This document shows positions 34,339-42,788 of a stretch of 64,000 nt of DNA, piece by piece; the stretch's first letter is position 1; every line of letters starts with the position of its first letter. The notes under the pieces were generated by a model. That model saw only the letters and a program-made list of their open reading frames with translations, searched no databases and had not been told where the DNA came from. Source of the stretch: Ancylobacter defluvii (GTDB taxonomy: Bacteria; Pseudomonadota; Alphaproteobacteria; Rhizobiales; Xanthobacteraceae); contig NZ_JAHBGD010000024.1 of the NCBI RefSeq assembly GCF_018390605.1, positions 744,001-808,000 of the forward strand. The letters are read 5' to 3'. A program made the translations under genes and the position numbers.

Positions 34339-36173
34339 ACCGCTTCGCCGCCCTCATCGACCGCCTCGCCTATGAGCCGCGCCGCAACGGCAAGATCCGG
34401 CTGATCGCCGACTATTTCCGCCATGTGCCGGACCTGGATCGCGGCTGGGCCCTGGCGGCGCTCACCGGCGCGCTCTCGTTCCGCAACGCCAAACCGGGGC
34501 TGATCCGCCAGCTCATCGCCGAGCGCACCGACCCGGTATTGTTCGCGCTGTCCTACGACTATGTCGGCGACCTCTCCGAGACGGTGGCGCTGATGTGGCC
34601 GGCGCCGGCAAGGCCGGAAGGCCCCTCACCCCAGCCCTCTCCCCGACGGGGAGAGGGAGCAGGCCCCGCTTCGAAAGCCCTCTCCCCGCCGGGGAGAGGG
34701 CTGGGTGAGGGGGAAGCACGCCCAGACCTCGGCATCCCGCTTTCCGACGTGATCCACACCCTCACCCATATGGGCCGCACCGAACTGCCCGCCGTGCTCG
34801 CCGGCCTGCTCGACCGGCTGGACGAGACCGGCCGCTGGGCGCTGCTGAAGCTGATCACCGGCTCGCTGCGCATCGGCGTCTCCGCCCGCCTCGCCAAGAC
34901 GGCGGTCGCCGCGCTCGGCGCGCTGACGCCGGACGATATCGAGCTGGTCTGGCCCGGCCTCACCCCGCCCTATGCGGAACTGTTCGCCTGGGCGGAGGGA
35001 CATGGCGAACGACCACAGACCGAGAATCCGACGCCGTTCCGCCCGGTCATGCTCGCCCACCCGCTGGAGGCGGCGGACCGGGAAAGCCTCGACCCGCGGG
35101 ATTTCCGCGCCGAGTGGAAATGGGACGGCATCCGCATCCAGGCCGCGCGGGCCGTCGACGCCGACGGCCGGTCGACCACCCGCCTCTACAGCCGTACCGG
35201 CGAGGACATTTCCGGCGCCTTCCCCGACCTCGCCGAGGCGCTGGCCTTCGAGGGCGCGGTCGACGGCGAGCTGCTAATCCTGCGCCAGGAGCGCGTCCAG
35301 TCGTTCAACGTGCTGCAGCAGCGGCTGAATCGCAAGGCGGTATCGGCCAAGCTCATTACCGAGTTCCCGGCGCATATCCGCGCCTATGACCTGTTGGTCG
35401 ACGGCACCGAGGATGTCCGCGCCCTCCCCTTCGACGCCCGCCGTGCCCGGCTGGAAGCGCTGATCGCCACCCATCCGACGGATGCGCGGCTCGACCTCTC
35501 GCCGCTGGTGCCCTTCGCGACATGGGAGGAACTCACCGCCGCCCGCGCCGATCCCGCCACTCATGGCGCCGGGCCGGATGCCGATGCGGTGGAAGGCGTC
35601 ATGCTGAAGCGCGCCGACAGCCTCTATCTGCCCGGCCGGCCGAAAGGCCCGTGGTGGAAGTGGAAGCGCGATCCGCACAGCGTCGATGCGGTGCTGATGT
35701 ATGCCCAGCGCGGCCACGGCAAGCGCTCCTCCTATTATTCCGACTACACGTTCGGGGTGTGGACCGGCGACGGCGAGCTGGTGCCGGTCGGCAAGGCCTA
35801 TTTCGGCTTCACCGATGCCGAACTGATCGAGATCGACCGCTTCGTGCGCCGGAACACGGTGAACCGCTTCGGCCCGGTGCGGGAAGTGGTGCATGCGCGC
35901 GACGAGGGGCTGGTGCTGGAAGTGGCGTTCGAGGGCCTGGCGCGCTCGACCCGCCACCGCTCCGGCGTCGCCATGCGCTTTCCCCGCATCGCCAGGCTGC
36001 GCTGGGACAAGCCGCCGGCCGAGGCCGACACCTTGGCGACGCTGGAGGCCCTGCTGCGCACGCAAGGCGAGGTTGCGGCTGACGACGACGCGGGAGCCGA
36101 GAGCGACGGCGGCGGGACGGCCGCTCGCCCGGCCTCCCGCCGCGCCGCACGGCGTGATAGGGAAGCATCCTGA
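34335..36173 (+). CDS. ATP-dependent DNA ligase of the damage-response cluster, with an in-frame repeat insertion
   Basis: 612 aa from GTG 34335, coupled to the exonuclease gene. The N-terminal DNA-binding helical domain is followed by the adenylation domain with nucleotidyl lysine in EWKWDGIRIQ (about Lys262), then GEDISGAFPDL, EGAVDGELL, EGVMLKRADSLY, WWKWKRDP and an OB-fold C-terminus. It is annotated in homologues as cisplatin-damage-response ligase. Between ALMWPAPA and LSDVIHTL, about 35 residues (Pro/Gly/Arg-rich) are encoded by a palindromic repeat at 34622-34713 without breaking the frame. The C-terminus is an Ala/Arg-rich tail. Confidence 0.94.
   Translation: MNRFAALIDRLAYEPRRNGKIRLIADYFRHVPDLDRGWALAALTGALSFRNAKPGLIRQLIAERTDPVLFALSYDYVGDLSETVALMWPAPARPEGPSPQPSPRRGEGAGPASKALSPPGRGLGEGEARPDLGIPLSDVIHTLTHMGRTELPAVLAGLLDRLDETGRWALLKLITGSLRIGVSARLAKTAVAALGALTPDDIELVWPGLTPPYAELFAWAEGHGERPQTENPTPFRPVMLAHPLEAADRESLDPRDFRAEWKWDGIRIQAARAVDADGRSTTRLYSRTGEDISGAFPDLAEALAFEGAVDGELLILRQERVQSFNVLQQRLNRKAVSAKLITEFPAHIRAYDLLVDGTEDVRALPFDARRARLEALIATHPTDARLDLSPLVPFATWEELTAARADPATHGAGPDADAVEGVMLKRADSLYLPGRPKGPWWKWKRDPHSVDAVLMYAQRGHGKRSSYYSDYTFGVWTGDGELVPVGKAYFGFTDAELIEIDRFVRRNTVNRFGPVREVVHARDEGLVLEVAFEGLARSTRHRSGVAMRFPRIARLRWDKPPAEADTLATLEALLRTQGEVAADDDAGAESDGGGTAARPASRRAARRDREAS
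34622..34713. repeat. Palindromic repeat element inserted in frame in the ligase gene
   Basis: A long imperfect inverted repeat of about 92 bases. Its outer arms read CCCCTCACCCCAGCCCTC and the complement. Each arm contains a smaller palindrome CTCTCCCCGnCGGGGAGAG. The same core occurs in intergenic regions at 56425-56465 and 63105-63218. Read as protein it gives the PSPQPSPRRGEG and SPPGRGLGEGE stretches. Confidence 0.85.
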
Positions 36174-36191
36174 AACCGGAGTGACAATTCC

Positions 36192-36461
36192 ATGTCCGAC
36201 AACCAGCTCTCACGGCTGATGGGCGGTTCGCCGCTCTGGGTGCTGGTGCGCCTCGTGATCCTGTCGGTGGTTATCGGCGTGATCCTCAGTGCCCTCGGCC
36301 TCGATCCGCTCAACATCCTCTCCAGCCTGGAGCGGCTGGTGCGCGGGCTGTTCAGCTTCGGCTTCGAGGCGATCGACAAGCTCTGGCGCTATTTCGTGCT
36401 CGGCGCGGTAATCGTGGTGCCGCTGTGGCTGATCATGCGCATCGCCCAGCGCGGCCGGTGA
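36192..36461 (+). CDS. DUF6460 small membrane protein
   Basis: 89 aa with two hydrophobic helices (LVRLVILSVVIGVILSALGL and YFVLGAVIVVPLWLIMRI) and the LDPLNILSSLERLVR segment I associate with DUF6460. It sits 18 bases behind the ligase gene and 4 bases before the MATE gene, so it is probably in the same transcript. No function is known. Confidence 0.82.
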   Translation: MSDNQLSRLMGGSPLWVLVRLVILSVVIGVILSALGLDPLNILSSLERLVRGLFSFGFEAIDKLWRYFVLGAVIVVPLWLIMRIAQRGR

Positions 36462-36465
36462 ACCC

Positions 36466-37797
36466 ATGAACCTCGCCGCTGCCGGCGGCCGCGCCGACGT
36501 CACCCACCGGCGCTTCCTCGCCATCGCGCTGCCGGCCACGCTGGCGCAGATGACGACGCCGCTGCTCGGCCTCGTTGCCACCGCCGCGGTCGGCCGGCTG
36601 GGCGATGCGGTGCTGCTCGGGGCAGTGGCGGTCGGCGCGCTGCTGTTCGATTTCCTGTTCTGGGTGTTCGGCTCGCTGCGCATGGGCACGGCGGGGCTGA
36701 CCGCGCAGGCGCTCGGGCGCGGCGATGCGCTGGAGGTGCGCGCCACCCTCGCCCGCGCGCTCGTCCTCTGCGCCGCCATCGGCCTCGCCATCATCCTGGT
36801 GCATGTGCCGGTGGGAGTTCTGGCGTTCCGCCTGATGGGCACCAGCGAGGCGGTGACGGCCGCCGCCGCGGTGTATTTCTCCATCCGCGTCTTCTCGGCC
36901 CCGTTCGCCATCGGCAATTTCGCGCTGCTCGGCTGGCTGGTCGGCATTGCCCGCACCGATATCGGCCTTGGCCTGCAAGTGCTGATCGCCGGCATCAACG
37001 CCGCGCTGACCCTGCTGCTCGTGCTGTACTGGGACTACGGCATCGCCGGCGCCGCGCTCGCCAATCTGGCCGCCGAAGTGGTCGGCACCTTGTTCGGCCT
37101 TCTCGCCGCCCGCCGGCTGATCGGCGCGAACTGGCGGCTGCCGCTGGCCACCCTCCTCGACCGTGCCCGGCTCGTCGAGACCGTCGGCGTCAATGGCGAC
37201 ATCATGATCCGCACCGGCCTTTTGATGCTGGTGCTGCTGTTCTTCACCGCCCAGGGCGCCCGCTCCGACGACGTGACGCTGGCGGCCAATGCCGTGCTCT
37301 ACAACATGGTGATGGTCACCGCCTTCTTCCTCGACGGCTTCTCCACCGCCGCCGAGCAGATCTGCGGCCAGGCGGTCGGTGCCCGCGACCGCGCCGGCTT
37401 CCGCCGCTCGGTCGGGCTGGTGCTGTTCTGGGGCTTCGGCTTCGCGGTGCCGGCGACGCTCGCTCTGTGGCTGGGCGGCGGGGCGGTGATCGACGCCCTC
37501 ACCAGCAATCCGCAGGTGCGCGAGGCGGCACGGGCGTTTCTGCCGCTGGCGGCGCTCACCCCGGTCATGGGCGTCGCCGCCTTTGCCTATGACGGCATCT
37601 ATGCCGGCTCCACCTGGTCGCGCGACATGCGCAACCTGATGTTCGGCGCGGTGGTGCTGTTCTTCGCCGCCTGGTGGATCGGCCGCCCGTTCGGCAATAC
37701 CGGCCTGTGGTGGGCCTACCTCGCCTTCATGGCCGGGCGCGGCGTGCTGCAAGCGCTGCGCGTTCCGGCGCTGGTGCGGCGCACCTTTCCCGCCTAG
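36466..37797 (+). CDS. MATE-family efflux transporter (DinF-like)
   Basis: 443 aa with about twelve hydrophobic helices and the MATE duplication: first half LPATLAQMTTPLLGLVATAA, second half NAVLYNMVMVTAFFLDGFSTAAEQICGQAVG. The D/E residues and helix-1 pattern resemble the DinF branch, which exports organic cations or drugs with Na+ or H+ antiport. Substrate not predictable. The TAG stop is part of the repeat at 37794-37900. Confidence 0.93.
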   Translation: MNLAAAGGRADVTHRRFLAIALPATLAQMTTPLLGLVATAAVGRLGDAVLLGAVAVGALLFDFLFWVFGSLRMGTAGLTAQALGRGDALEVRATLARALVLCAAIGLAIILVHVPVGVLAFRLMGTSEAVTAAAAVYFSIRVFSAPFAIGNFALLGWLVGIARTDIGLGLQVLIAGINAALTLLLVLYWDYGIAGAALANLAAEVVGTLFGLLAARRLIGANWRLPLATLLDRARLVETVGVNGDIMIRTGLLMLVLLFFTAQGARSDDVTLAANAVLYNMVMVTAFFLDGFSTAAEQICGQAVGARDRAGFRRSVGLVLFWGFGFAVPATLALWLGGGAVIDALTSNPQVREAARAFLPLAALTPVMGVAAFAYDGIYAGSTWSRDMRNLMFGAVVLFFAAWWIGRPFGNTGLWWAYLAFMAGRGVLQALRVPALVRRTFPA

Positions 37798-37900
37798 AGC
37801 AATTGCAGTGAAATCCGGCTCACCGAAATTTCTATAACTCTTTGTTTTTACGCAATTATTTTCGCAAAACCGCTGCGCACTTTTGCGGGAATTGCTCTAG
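37794..37900. repeat. Intergenic inverted-repeat element (CTAGAGCAATT family)
   Basis: Terminal inverted repeats CTAGAGCAATT... and ...AATTGCTCTAG enclose about 85 AT-richer bases. Similar CTAGAGC-bounded elements are widespread between genes in Hyphomicrobiales. The terminal CTAG at each end supplies the TAG stop of the flanking gene (MATE on plus, pyrD on minus). It may also act as the bidirectional terminator. Confidence 0.8.
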
Positions 37901-38973
37901 CCGGGAAACGGCTCCGCCACGCGCTCGCGCGCCGTCGTGCCCACCAGTTCGGACAGCAGGCGGCCATCGGCGGCGAGATAGGCGGAAAGCCCCTGGGTGA
38001 TCCGCCCCACAAGGCCCAGCCCCTCATAGACCAGCGCCGAATAAAGCTGGATGAGCGTCGCCCCGGCCTCGATCTTGGCGATCGCCGCTTCCGGGCTGTC
38101 GATGCCGCCGGCGCCGATCAGCGGGAACGCCCCCTCAACCCGCACATAGGTCTCTGCCAGCATGCGGGTCGACAGCGGGAACAGCGGCCGTCCCGAGAGC
38201 CCGCCGGTCTCCTTGCGGTGCGCGGAGCGCAGGCTCTCCGGACGCGAGATCGTGGTGTTGGAGACGATCAGCCCATCCACCCCGCGCCGGCGCGCCACCT
38301 GCACCACCGCGTCGAGATGGGGAAGGGCGAGATCGGGAGCGATCTTGATCAGCAGCGGCACGCTCGGCGCCGCGCGCTCGCGCGCATCGAGCAGGTGGGC
38401 GATGAGGTCGTCCAGCGCCCGCTCCTCCTGCAGGTCGCGCAGGCCCGGCGTGTTGGGCGAGGAAACATTGGCGGTGAAATAGCTGGCGACGTCGCCAAAG
38501 GCCTCGATGCCGGAGACATAGTCGGCAACCCGGTCGGCCGCCTCCTTGTTCGCCCCGACATTGACCCCGACGATGCCCGGACGCCCGCGACGCTCCTTCA
38601 GCCGCTCGCGCGCCGGGTCCTGCCCGCCGCTGTTGAAACCGTAGCGGTTGATCACCCCCCGATCCTCGGCAAGGCGGAAATTGCGCGGGCGCGGATTGCC
38701 TGGCTGCGGGCGCGGCGTGATGGTGCCCACCTCGACGAAGCCGAAGCCGATGCCGAGCATGGCATCCGGCACCTCGGCTTCCTTGTCGAAGCCGGCGGCG
38801 AGGCCCACCGGATTGGGGAAGTCGAGCCCGAAGGCCCGCAGCGCCAGCGAGGGATCGTCCGGTGGCGGCGCCGCTGCCGGCAGACAGGCGAGCGCGCGGA
38901 TGGCCAGCCCGTGCGCCGTCTCCGGATCGATCAACCGGGCGAACGGCAAGGCGAGGTCGAGCAGGGCGCTCAT
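37897..38973 (-). CDS. pyrD: Dihydroorotate dehydrogenase (quinone), class 2
   Basis: 358 aa from ATG 38973. FMN-binding and catalytic landmarks: NPVGLAAGFDKEAE, GFVEVGTITPRPQPGNPRPR, INRYGFNSGG, NVSSPNTPGLRDLQ with the class 2 catalytic Ser, LIKIAPDL, VSNTTISRP, GGLSGRPLFPLS and LIGAGGI. The N-terminal helices are those that contact the membrane and ubiquinone. It catalyses the fourth step of pyrimidine synthesis. The start overlaps the DUF952 stop by ATGA. Confidence 0.97.
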   Translation of the reverse strand: MSALLDLALPFARLIDPETAHGLAIRALACLPAAAPPPDDPSLALRAFGLDFPNPVGLAAGFDKEAEVPDAMLGIGFGFVEVGTITPRPQPGNPRPRNFRLAEDRGVINRYGFNSGGQDPARERLKERRGRPGIVGVNVGANKEAADRVADYVSGIEAFGDVASYFTANVSSPNTPGLRDLQEERALDDLIAHLLDARERAAPSVPLLIKIAPDLALPHLDAVVQVARRRGVDGLIVSNTTISRPESLRSAHRKETGGLSGRPLFPLSTRMLAETYVRVEGAFPLIGAGGIDSPEAAIAKIEAGATLIQLYSALVYEGLGLVGRITQGLSAYLAADGRLLSELVGTTARERVAEPFPG

Positions 38974-39317
38974 GCGAGCTCTCCGAACTGATGCGCGCCG
39001 TCCGCCCCCAGCGGCAGATCGCGGACGAAGGCGACCGCGCTCATCGGCAGCGGCGCGTAGAGATGCGGGAACAGGTCGCCGCCGCGCGAAGGCTCCCAGC
39101 GTAGCGCCGCCGGATCGAGCGCCTCCACCCGGATCGCCGCCAGGACCAGATCGGCCTGGCCGGCAAAATGCTTGGCGGCGGTGCCGCGCAGTTGCGCCGC
39201 AGTGGAGAAATGGATGAAGCCGTCGGCGATGTCCACCGGTGCGCCGTCGAAACGCCCGGCCTCCGCGGCCCGCGCCCACGCCACGCGCGGAGATATCTTA
39301 TAGATGAATCCGGTCAT
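38970..39317 (-). CDS. DUF952 family protein
   Basis: 115 aa from ATG 39317 (GGGATCG upstream); ATG 39329 is an alternative. The DUF952 core IYKISPRVAWARA, DGFIHFSTAAQLRGTAAKHF and GDLFPHLYAPLP is clear. The fold resembles ADP-ribosyltransferase-like small domains, but no activity is known. It is co-transcribed with pyrD in many relatives and here is coupled by a 4-base overlap. Confidence 0.88.
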   Translation of the reverse strand: MTGFIYKISPRVAWARAAEAGRFDGAPVDIADGFIHFSTAAQLRGTAAKHFAGQADLVLAAIRVEALDPAALRWEPSRGGDLFPHLYAPLPMSAVAFVRDLPLGADGAHQFGELA

Positions 39318-39493
39318 GAACGATCCCATCGGGCGGCCATGCCGCGCAATCCCGCCCCCGCCGACGGGGCTCCCCGAGGCGGCTGTAACCCCGTGCGGCA
39401 TAGGTTGCAAGCGGTACTGGACGCCTCGGGCAATAGGGTATAATTCCTAATTCTAGATTGCGTTAACCATAATAATCAACCCTGGATTGTACA

Positions 39494-40117
39494 ATGCTCA
39501 CCCATGCCCAGATCTGGCGAGCGGTAGACCTCCTCGCCCAGCGTCACGGTCTGACGGCATCGGCATTGGCCAAGCGGGCAGGACTGGACGCCACCACTTT
39601 CAATCGCTCCAAGCGCGAGGCATCGGATGGGCGGCCGCGCTGGCCCTCGACCGAGAGTATCGCCAAGATCCTCCACGCCACCAGCACCGACCTCGATGAT
39701 TTCATGCATCTGGTGCAACGCCCGCGCAGCGGGCGCCTGATCCGGCTGCTCGACTTCGCCCGGGCCGGCAACGGCGCCTTCTTCGACGAGGCTGGCCTGC
39801 CAGCCGGCAGCGGCTGGGATCAGGCGGCCTTCCCCGATATCGACGACGAGCATGCCTATGCGCTGGAAATCGCCGGTGATGCGATGATGCCGCTCTACCG
39901 CGACGGCGACATCGTCGTCGTCTCGCCTGCGGCGGCGATACGTCGCGGCGACCGGGTGATCGTCAGGACCCGCCGCGGCGAGGTGCTTGCCAAGGAGCTG
40001 AAGCGCCGCACCGCCCGCACGCTGGAGCTGCGCTCGCTTACTCCCGGCCATCCCGACCAGATCATTCCGGAGACCGACATCGCCTCGATCGCCCGGGTGC
40101 TCTGGGCCAGCCAATAG
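39494..40117 (+). CDS. S24/LexA-like helix-turn-helix regulator lacking the serine nucleophile
   Basis: 207 aa. The N-terminal HTH is LTASALAKRAGLDATTFNRS. The C-terminal S24 domain has EIAGDAMMPLYRDGDIVVVSP and the Lys of GEVLAKELKRR. In LexA/CI-type proteases the first motif reads GDSM; here Ala (codon GCG within 39871-39900) replaces the Ser, so self-cleavage is not expected. It is likely a constitutive or ligand-independent repressor. An AT-richer promoter region precedes it. Confidence 0.87.
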   Translation: MLTHAQIWRAVDLLAQRHGLTASALAKRAGLDATTFNRSKREASDGRPRWPSTESIAKILHATSTDLDDFMHLVQRPRSGRLIRLLDFARAGNGAFFDEAGLPAGSGWDQAAFPDIDDEHAYALEIAGDAMMPLYRDGDIVVVSPAAAIRRGDRVIVRTRRGEVLAKELKRRTARTLELRSLTPGHPDQIIPETDIASIARVLWASQ

Positions 40118-40132
40118 GTGCCGAATATGCGA

Positions 40133-40155
40133 ACGGCCCCCGCAAGGGGGGCCGT
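40133..40155. terminator. Hairpin between convergent genes
   Basis: Perfect 9-bp stem (ACGGCCCCC/GGGGGCCGT) with a 5-base loop, between the S24-like gene and the convergent lipoprotein gene. There is no long T-run, so it may work in both directions or only weakly. Confidence 0.65.
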
Positions 40156-40178
40156 CCGATGTTGGTGGAGTGCCTGGT

Positions 40179-40442
40179 TCAGCGGCAGGGAACGGCCACG
40201 CGCCGTCCATAGGCGTCGCGCGCCCAGCAGTCGCCCGGCGAGGTCGCCGCGCCGATCAGCGCGCCGGTGCCGGCACCGATCGCGCCGCCCACCGCTGCGC
40301 CGGTGCCACCACCGGCAATGCCACCAATGACCGCGCCGGTACCGCCGCCGATCAGCGCGCCGCCCGTTGCGCGGCGCTCGGTGGTGGTGCAGGCCGCGAG
40401 GCTGAGCGCCACAGCGGAAATGGCAAGGACCTTCATCATCAT
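40179..40442 (-). CDS. Glycine-zipper lipoprotein
   Basis: 87 aa. The signal sequence ends in a lipobox (LSLAAC), so it is predicted to be lipid-anchored. The mature part is a glycine zipper (GGALIGGGTGAVIGGIAGGG and continuing GxxxG repeats), ending in a small WARDAYGRRVAVPCR domain with a Cys pair. Homologues are envelope-stress or osmotically induced small lipoproteins. A perfect EcfG-type promoter lies 48-72 bases upstream. Confidence 0.88.
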   Translation of the reverse strand: MMMKVLAISAVALSLAACTTTERRATGGALIGGGTGAVIGGIAGGGTGAAVGGAIGAGTGALIGAATSPGDCWARDAYGRRVAVPCR

Positions 40443-40489
40443 GTTTCTCTCCAGAACACCCAGCGGGGGAACCCTGTTCCACCAGCAGT

Positions 40490-40514
40490 AACGTCATCGC
40501 CCGGCATCGGTTCC
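40490..40514 (-). promoter_or_regulatory. EcfG-type promoter of the glycine-zipper lipoprotein gene
   Basis: On the minus strand GGAAC (40514-40510), 16 bases, then CGTT (40493-40490). It matches the alphaproteobacterial EcfG consensus GGAAC-N16/17-CGTT exactly. Confidence 0.75.
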
Positions 40515-40617
40515 ATCCGTAAGATACCGTAAAAGCCACGACCACCTTCCCCAAGTCATGATCGTGTTTTATAATTCATGCACATGATAATAATGTAAAT
40601 ATGGTTGGAGCCCTCCT

Positions 40618-41253
40618 ATGACTATCCGTCTAGGCGACGTCGTGCCCGATTTCGAAGCGCAGACCACCGAGGGACCGATCCGGTTCCATGAGTGGCTCGG
40701 CAACTCCTGGGGCGTGCTGTTCTCGCATCCGAAGAACTTCACTCCGGTCTGCACCACCGAGCTCGGCCAGGTCGCCCGGCTCAAGCCGGAATTCGACCGC
40801 CGCAACGTCAAGGTCATCGGCCTGTCGGTCGATCCGCTCGACGCCCATGCCAAATGGGCGGAAGACATCGCCGAGACCCAGGGCTATGCGCCGAACTTCC
40901 CGTTGATCGCCGATCAGGACCGCACCATTTCCGGCCTGTACGACATGATCCACCCCAACGCGTCCGATACCATGACCGTGCGCTCGGTGTTCATTGTCGG
41001 GCCGGACAAGAAGCTGAAGCTCTCCCTCACCTACCCGGCGAGCGCGGGGCGCAATTTCGACGAGATCCTGCGGGTGATCGATTCGCTGCAGCTCTCCGCC
41101 ACCCATTCCGTCGCCACCCCGGCGAACTGGAAGGACGGCGATGACGTCATCATCGTTCCCTCGGTCAGCGACGAGGCGGCAAAGGAAAAGTTCCCCGAAG
41201 GCTGGAAGACGCTGAAGCCCTATCTGCGCGTCGTCGCCCAGCCGGGCAAATGA
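40618..41253 (+). CDS. 1-Cys peroxiredoxin (Prx6 type)
   Basis: 211 aa. The peroxidatic Cys45 is in NFTPVCTTELGQ, with the conserved SHPKNFTP and VRSVFIVGPDKK segments. A long C-terminal domain (NWKDGDDVIIVPSVSDEAAK) is typical of Prx6. No resolving Cys is seen. It reduces hydrogen peroxide and alkyl peroxides in the cytoplasm. An AT-rich stretch at 40565-40610 provides the likely promoter, with a GGAG site before ATG. Confidence 0.95.
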   Translation: MTIRLGDVVPDFEAQTTEGPIRFHEWLGNSWGVLFSHPKNFTPVCTTELGQVARLKPEFDRRNVKVIGLSVDPLDAHAKWAEDIAETQGYAPNFPLIADQDRTISGLYDMIHPNASDTMTVRSVFIVGPDKKLKLSLTYPASAGRNFDEILRVIDSLQLSATHSVATPANWKDGDDVIIVPSVSDEAAKEKFPEGWKTLKPYLRVVAQPGK

Positions 41254-41359
41254 ACTGACCAAGTGAGCCGACGAAGCGAGACGGCGCCGGCTGGCAGACG
41301 GGCAGGCGGGCGCGGCACCCTGGCACGTCGTCCGACCCTGACGTTGCTTAAACATCAGC

Positions 41360-41380
41360 GGGCGCGCTTTTGGCGCGCCC
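41360..41380. terminator. Bidirectional hairpin between peroxiredoxin and GNAT genes
   Basis: Stem GGGCGCGC/GCGCGCCC around a TTTTG loop, placed 106 bases after the peroxiredoxin stop and just beyond the convergent GNAT stop. Confidence 0.7.
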
Positions 41381-41384
41381 GTTC

Positions 41385-41828
41385 CTATTCGCCGGTCAGC
41401 TGGCGGTACTGGATGAAGCCGGGACGCTCGGCCACCGCGTTGTAGAGCTTCTGCGCGGTGAGGTTGGTCTCGTGGGTCAGCCAGTAGACCTCGGGCGCGC
41501 CGCGGGTGGCGGCATCGGCATGGACATGGGCGATCAAATCGCGGCCCAACCCCTTGCCGCGCTGGCTGCCGTCGACGAACAGGTCGTTCAGGTAGCAGAC
41601 ATCGCCTTCGCTCCAGGTCGAGCGATGGAACAGCCAGTGCACCAGCCCCACGCCCCGGCCTTCGGCATCGAAAGCCAGCGCGCCGTGCATCGGCTCGGCC
41701 GGATCGAGCAGCCGCTCCCAGGTGGTGCGCGTCACCTGCACCGGCAGCTCCGCCTCGTAGAAGGTCAGGTAGGCCTGCCAGAGCGGCAGCCACGCGTCAT
41801 GGTCGTCCGCCCGCACCGCCCGGATCAT
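41385..41828 (-). CDS. GNAT-family N-acetyltransferase
   Basis: 147 aa. It has the acetyl-CoA loop QRGKGLGRDLIAHV, beta-strands VCYLNDLFVDGS, and the C-terminal YWLTHETNLTAQKLYNAVAE motif. The acceptor is unknown. Its ATG overlaps the fmt stop (TGATG), so it is the last gene of a def-fmt-GNAT transcript. Confidence 0.9.
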   Translation of the reverse strand: MIRAVRADDHDAWLPLWQAYLTFYEAELPVQVTRTTWERLLDPAEPMHGALAFDAEGRGVGLVHWLFHRSTWSEGDVCYLNDLFVDGSQRGKGLGRDLIAHVHADAATRGAPEVYWLTHETNLTAQKLYNAVAERPGFIQYRQLTGE

Positions 41829-42745
41829 CAGCCCACCCCGTCGCCCGCCTTGAGCGCGTTGCCGCGCAGGAATTCCTCCGCCGGCATCGCCCGGCCGCCG
41901 GCCTTCTGCACCTCGACCAGCCGTACCGCGCCGGTGCCGCAGGCGATGGTCAGGCGGTCGTCCAGCACCGTGCCGGGCGGGCCCGCGCCTTCGCCGCGTG
42001 TGGAGCGCAGCACCTTGACCCGCACCCCGTCGAGCTCGAACCAGGCGCCGGGAAACGGCGACAGCCCGCGAATGTGATTATGCACGTCGCCGGCCGGCCG
42101 GCTCCAGTCGATGCGGGTCTCGGCCTTGTGGATCTTGGCGGCATAGGTGACGCCCTCGGCCGGCTGCGGCGTGAAGCCGAGCGCGCCGCGCTGCAGTGCC
42201 GCCAGCGCCCGGCTCATCAGGTCGGCGCCGATCACCATCAGCCGGTCGTGCAACTCGCCGGCGGTCATGTCGGGCGCGATGGCGACCCGCTCGATAAGGC
42301 CGACCGGGCCGGTGTCGAGCCCCTCCTCCATCCGCATGGCCGCGACGCCGCTCTCCTTGTCGCCCGCCATGATGGCGCGCTGGATCGGCGCGGCACCGCG
42401 CCAGCGCGGCAGCAGCGAGGCGTGCAGGTTGAGGCAGCCGAGTGCCGGCGCGGCAAGGATCGCCGGCGGCAGGATGCGGCCATAGGCCACCACCACCGCG
42501 ACATCGGCCTCATGCGCGGCGAAGGCTTCGGCCGCCGCCTCGCCCTTCAGCGAGGCGGGATGCAGCACCGGGATGCCGAAGCGCTCGGCGGTGCGGTGCA
42601 CCGGCGAGGGCACCAGGTCCAGCCCGCGCCGCCCGGCCGCCGCCGGCGCGCGGGTATAGGCCGCGACCACCTCGTGGCCGGCGCCGACGATCTCGACCAG
42701 CGTGGGCACCGCGAAGTCCGGCGTTCCCATGAAGACGACACGCAT
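41828..42745 (-). CDS. fmt: Methionyl-tRNA formyltransferase
   Basis: 305 aa. The N-terminal formyltransferase domain has [13 protein letters not shown], the [15 protein letters not shown] active-site segment (Asn-His-Asp type) and EGLDTGPVG. The C-terminal tRNA-binding barrel has [13 protein letters not shown] and [14 protein letters not shown]. It formylates initiator Met-tRNA. It lies 43 bases downstream of def, its usual partner. Confidence 0.97.
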   Translation of the reverse strand: MRVVFMGTPDFAVPTLVEIVGAGHEVVAAYTRAPAAAGRRGLDLVPSPVHRTAERFGIPVLHPASLKGEAAAEAFAAHEADVAVVVAYGRILPPAILAAPALGCLNLHASLLPRWRGAAPIQRAIMAGDKESGVAAMRMEEGLDTGPVGLIERVAIAPDMTAGELHDRLMVIGADLMSRALAALQRGALGFTPQPAEGVTYAAKIHKAETRIDWSRPAGDVHNHIRGLSPFPGAWFELDGVRVKVLRSTRGEGAGPPGTVLDDRLTIACGTGAVRLVEVQKAGGRAMPAEEFLRGNALKAGDGVG

Positions 42746-42788
42746 GAGGGGTCTCCGCGCCGGGACTGGAAAGGGGGAAGACGGCGCG

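Noticed and set aside
39494-40117. S24-like regulator considered as a prophage marker
   Set aside because: No integrase, structural or other phage genes nearby; neighbours are housekeeping genes and codon use is ordinary.
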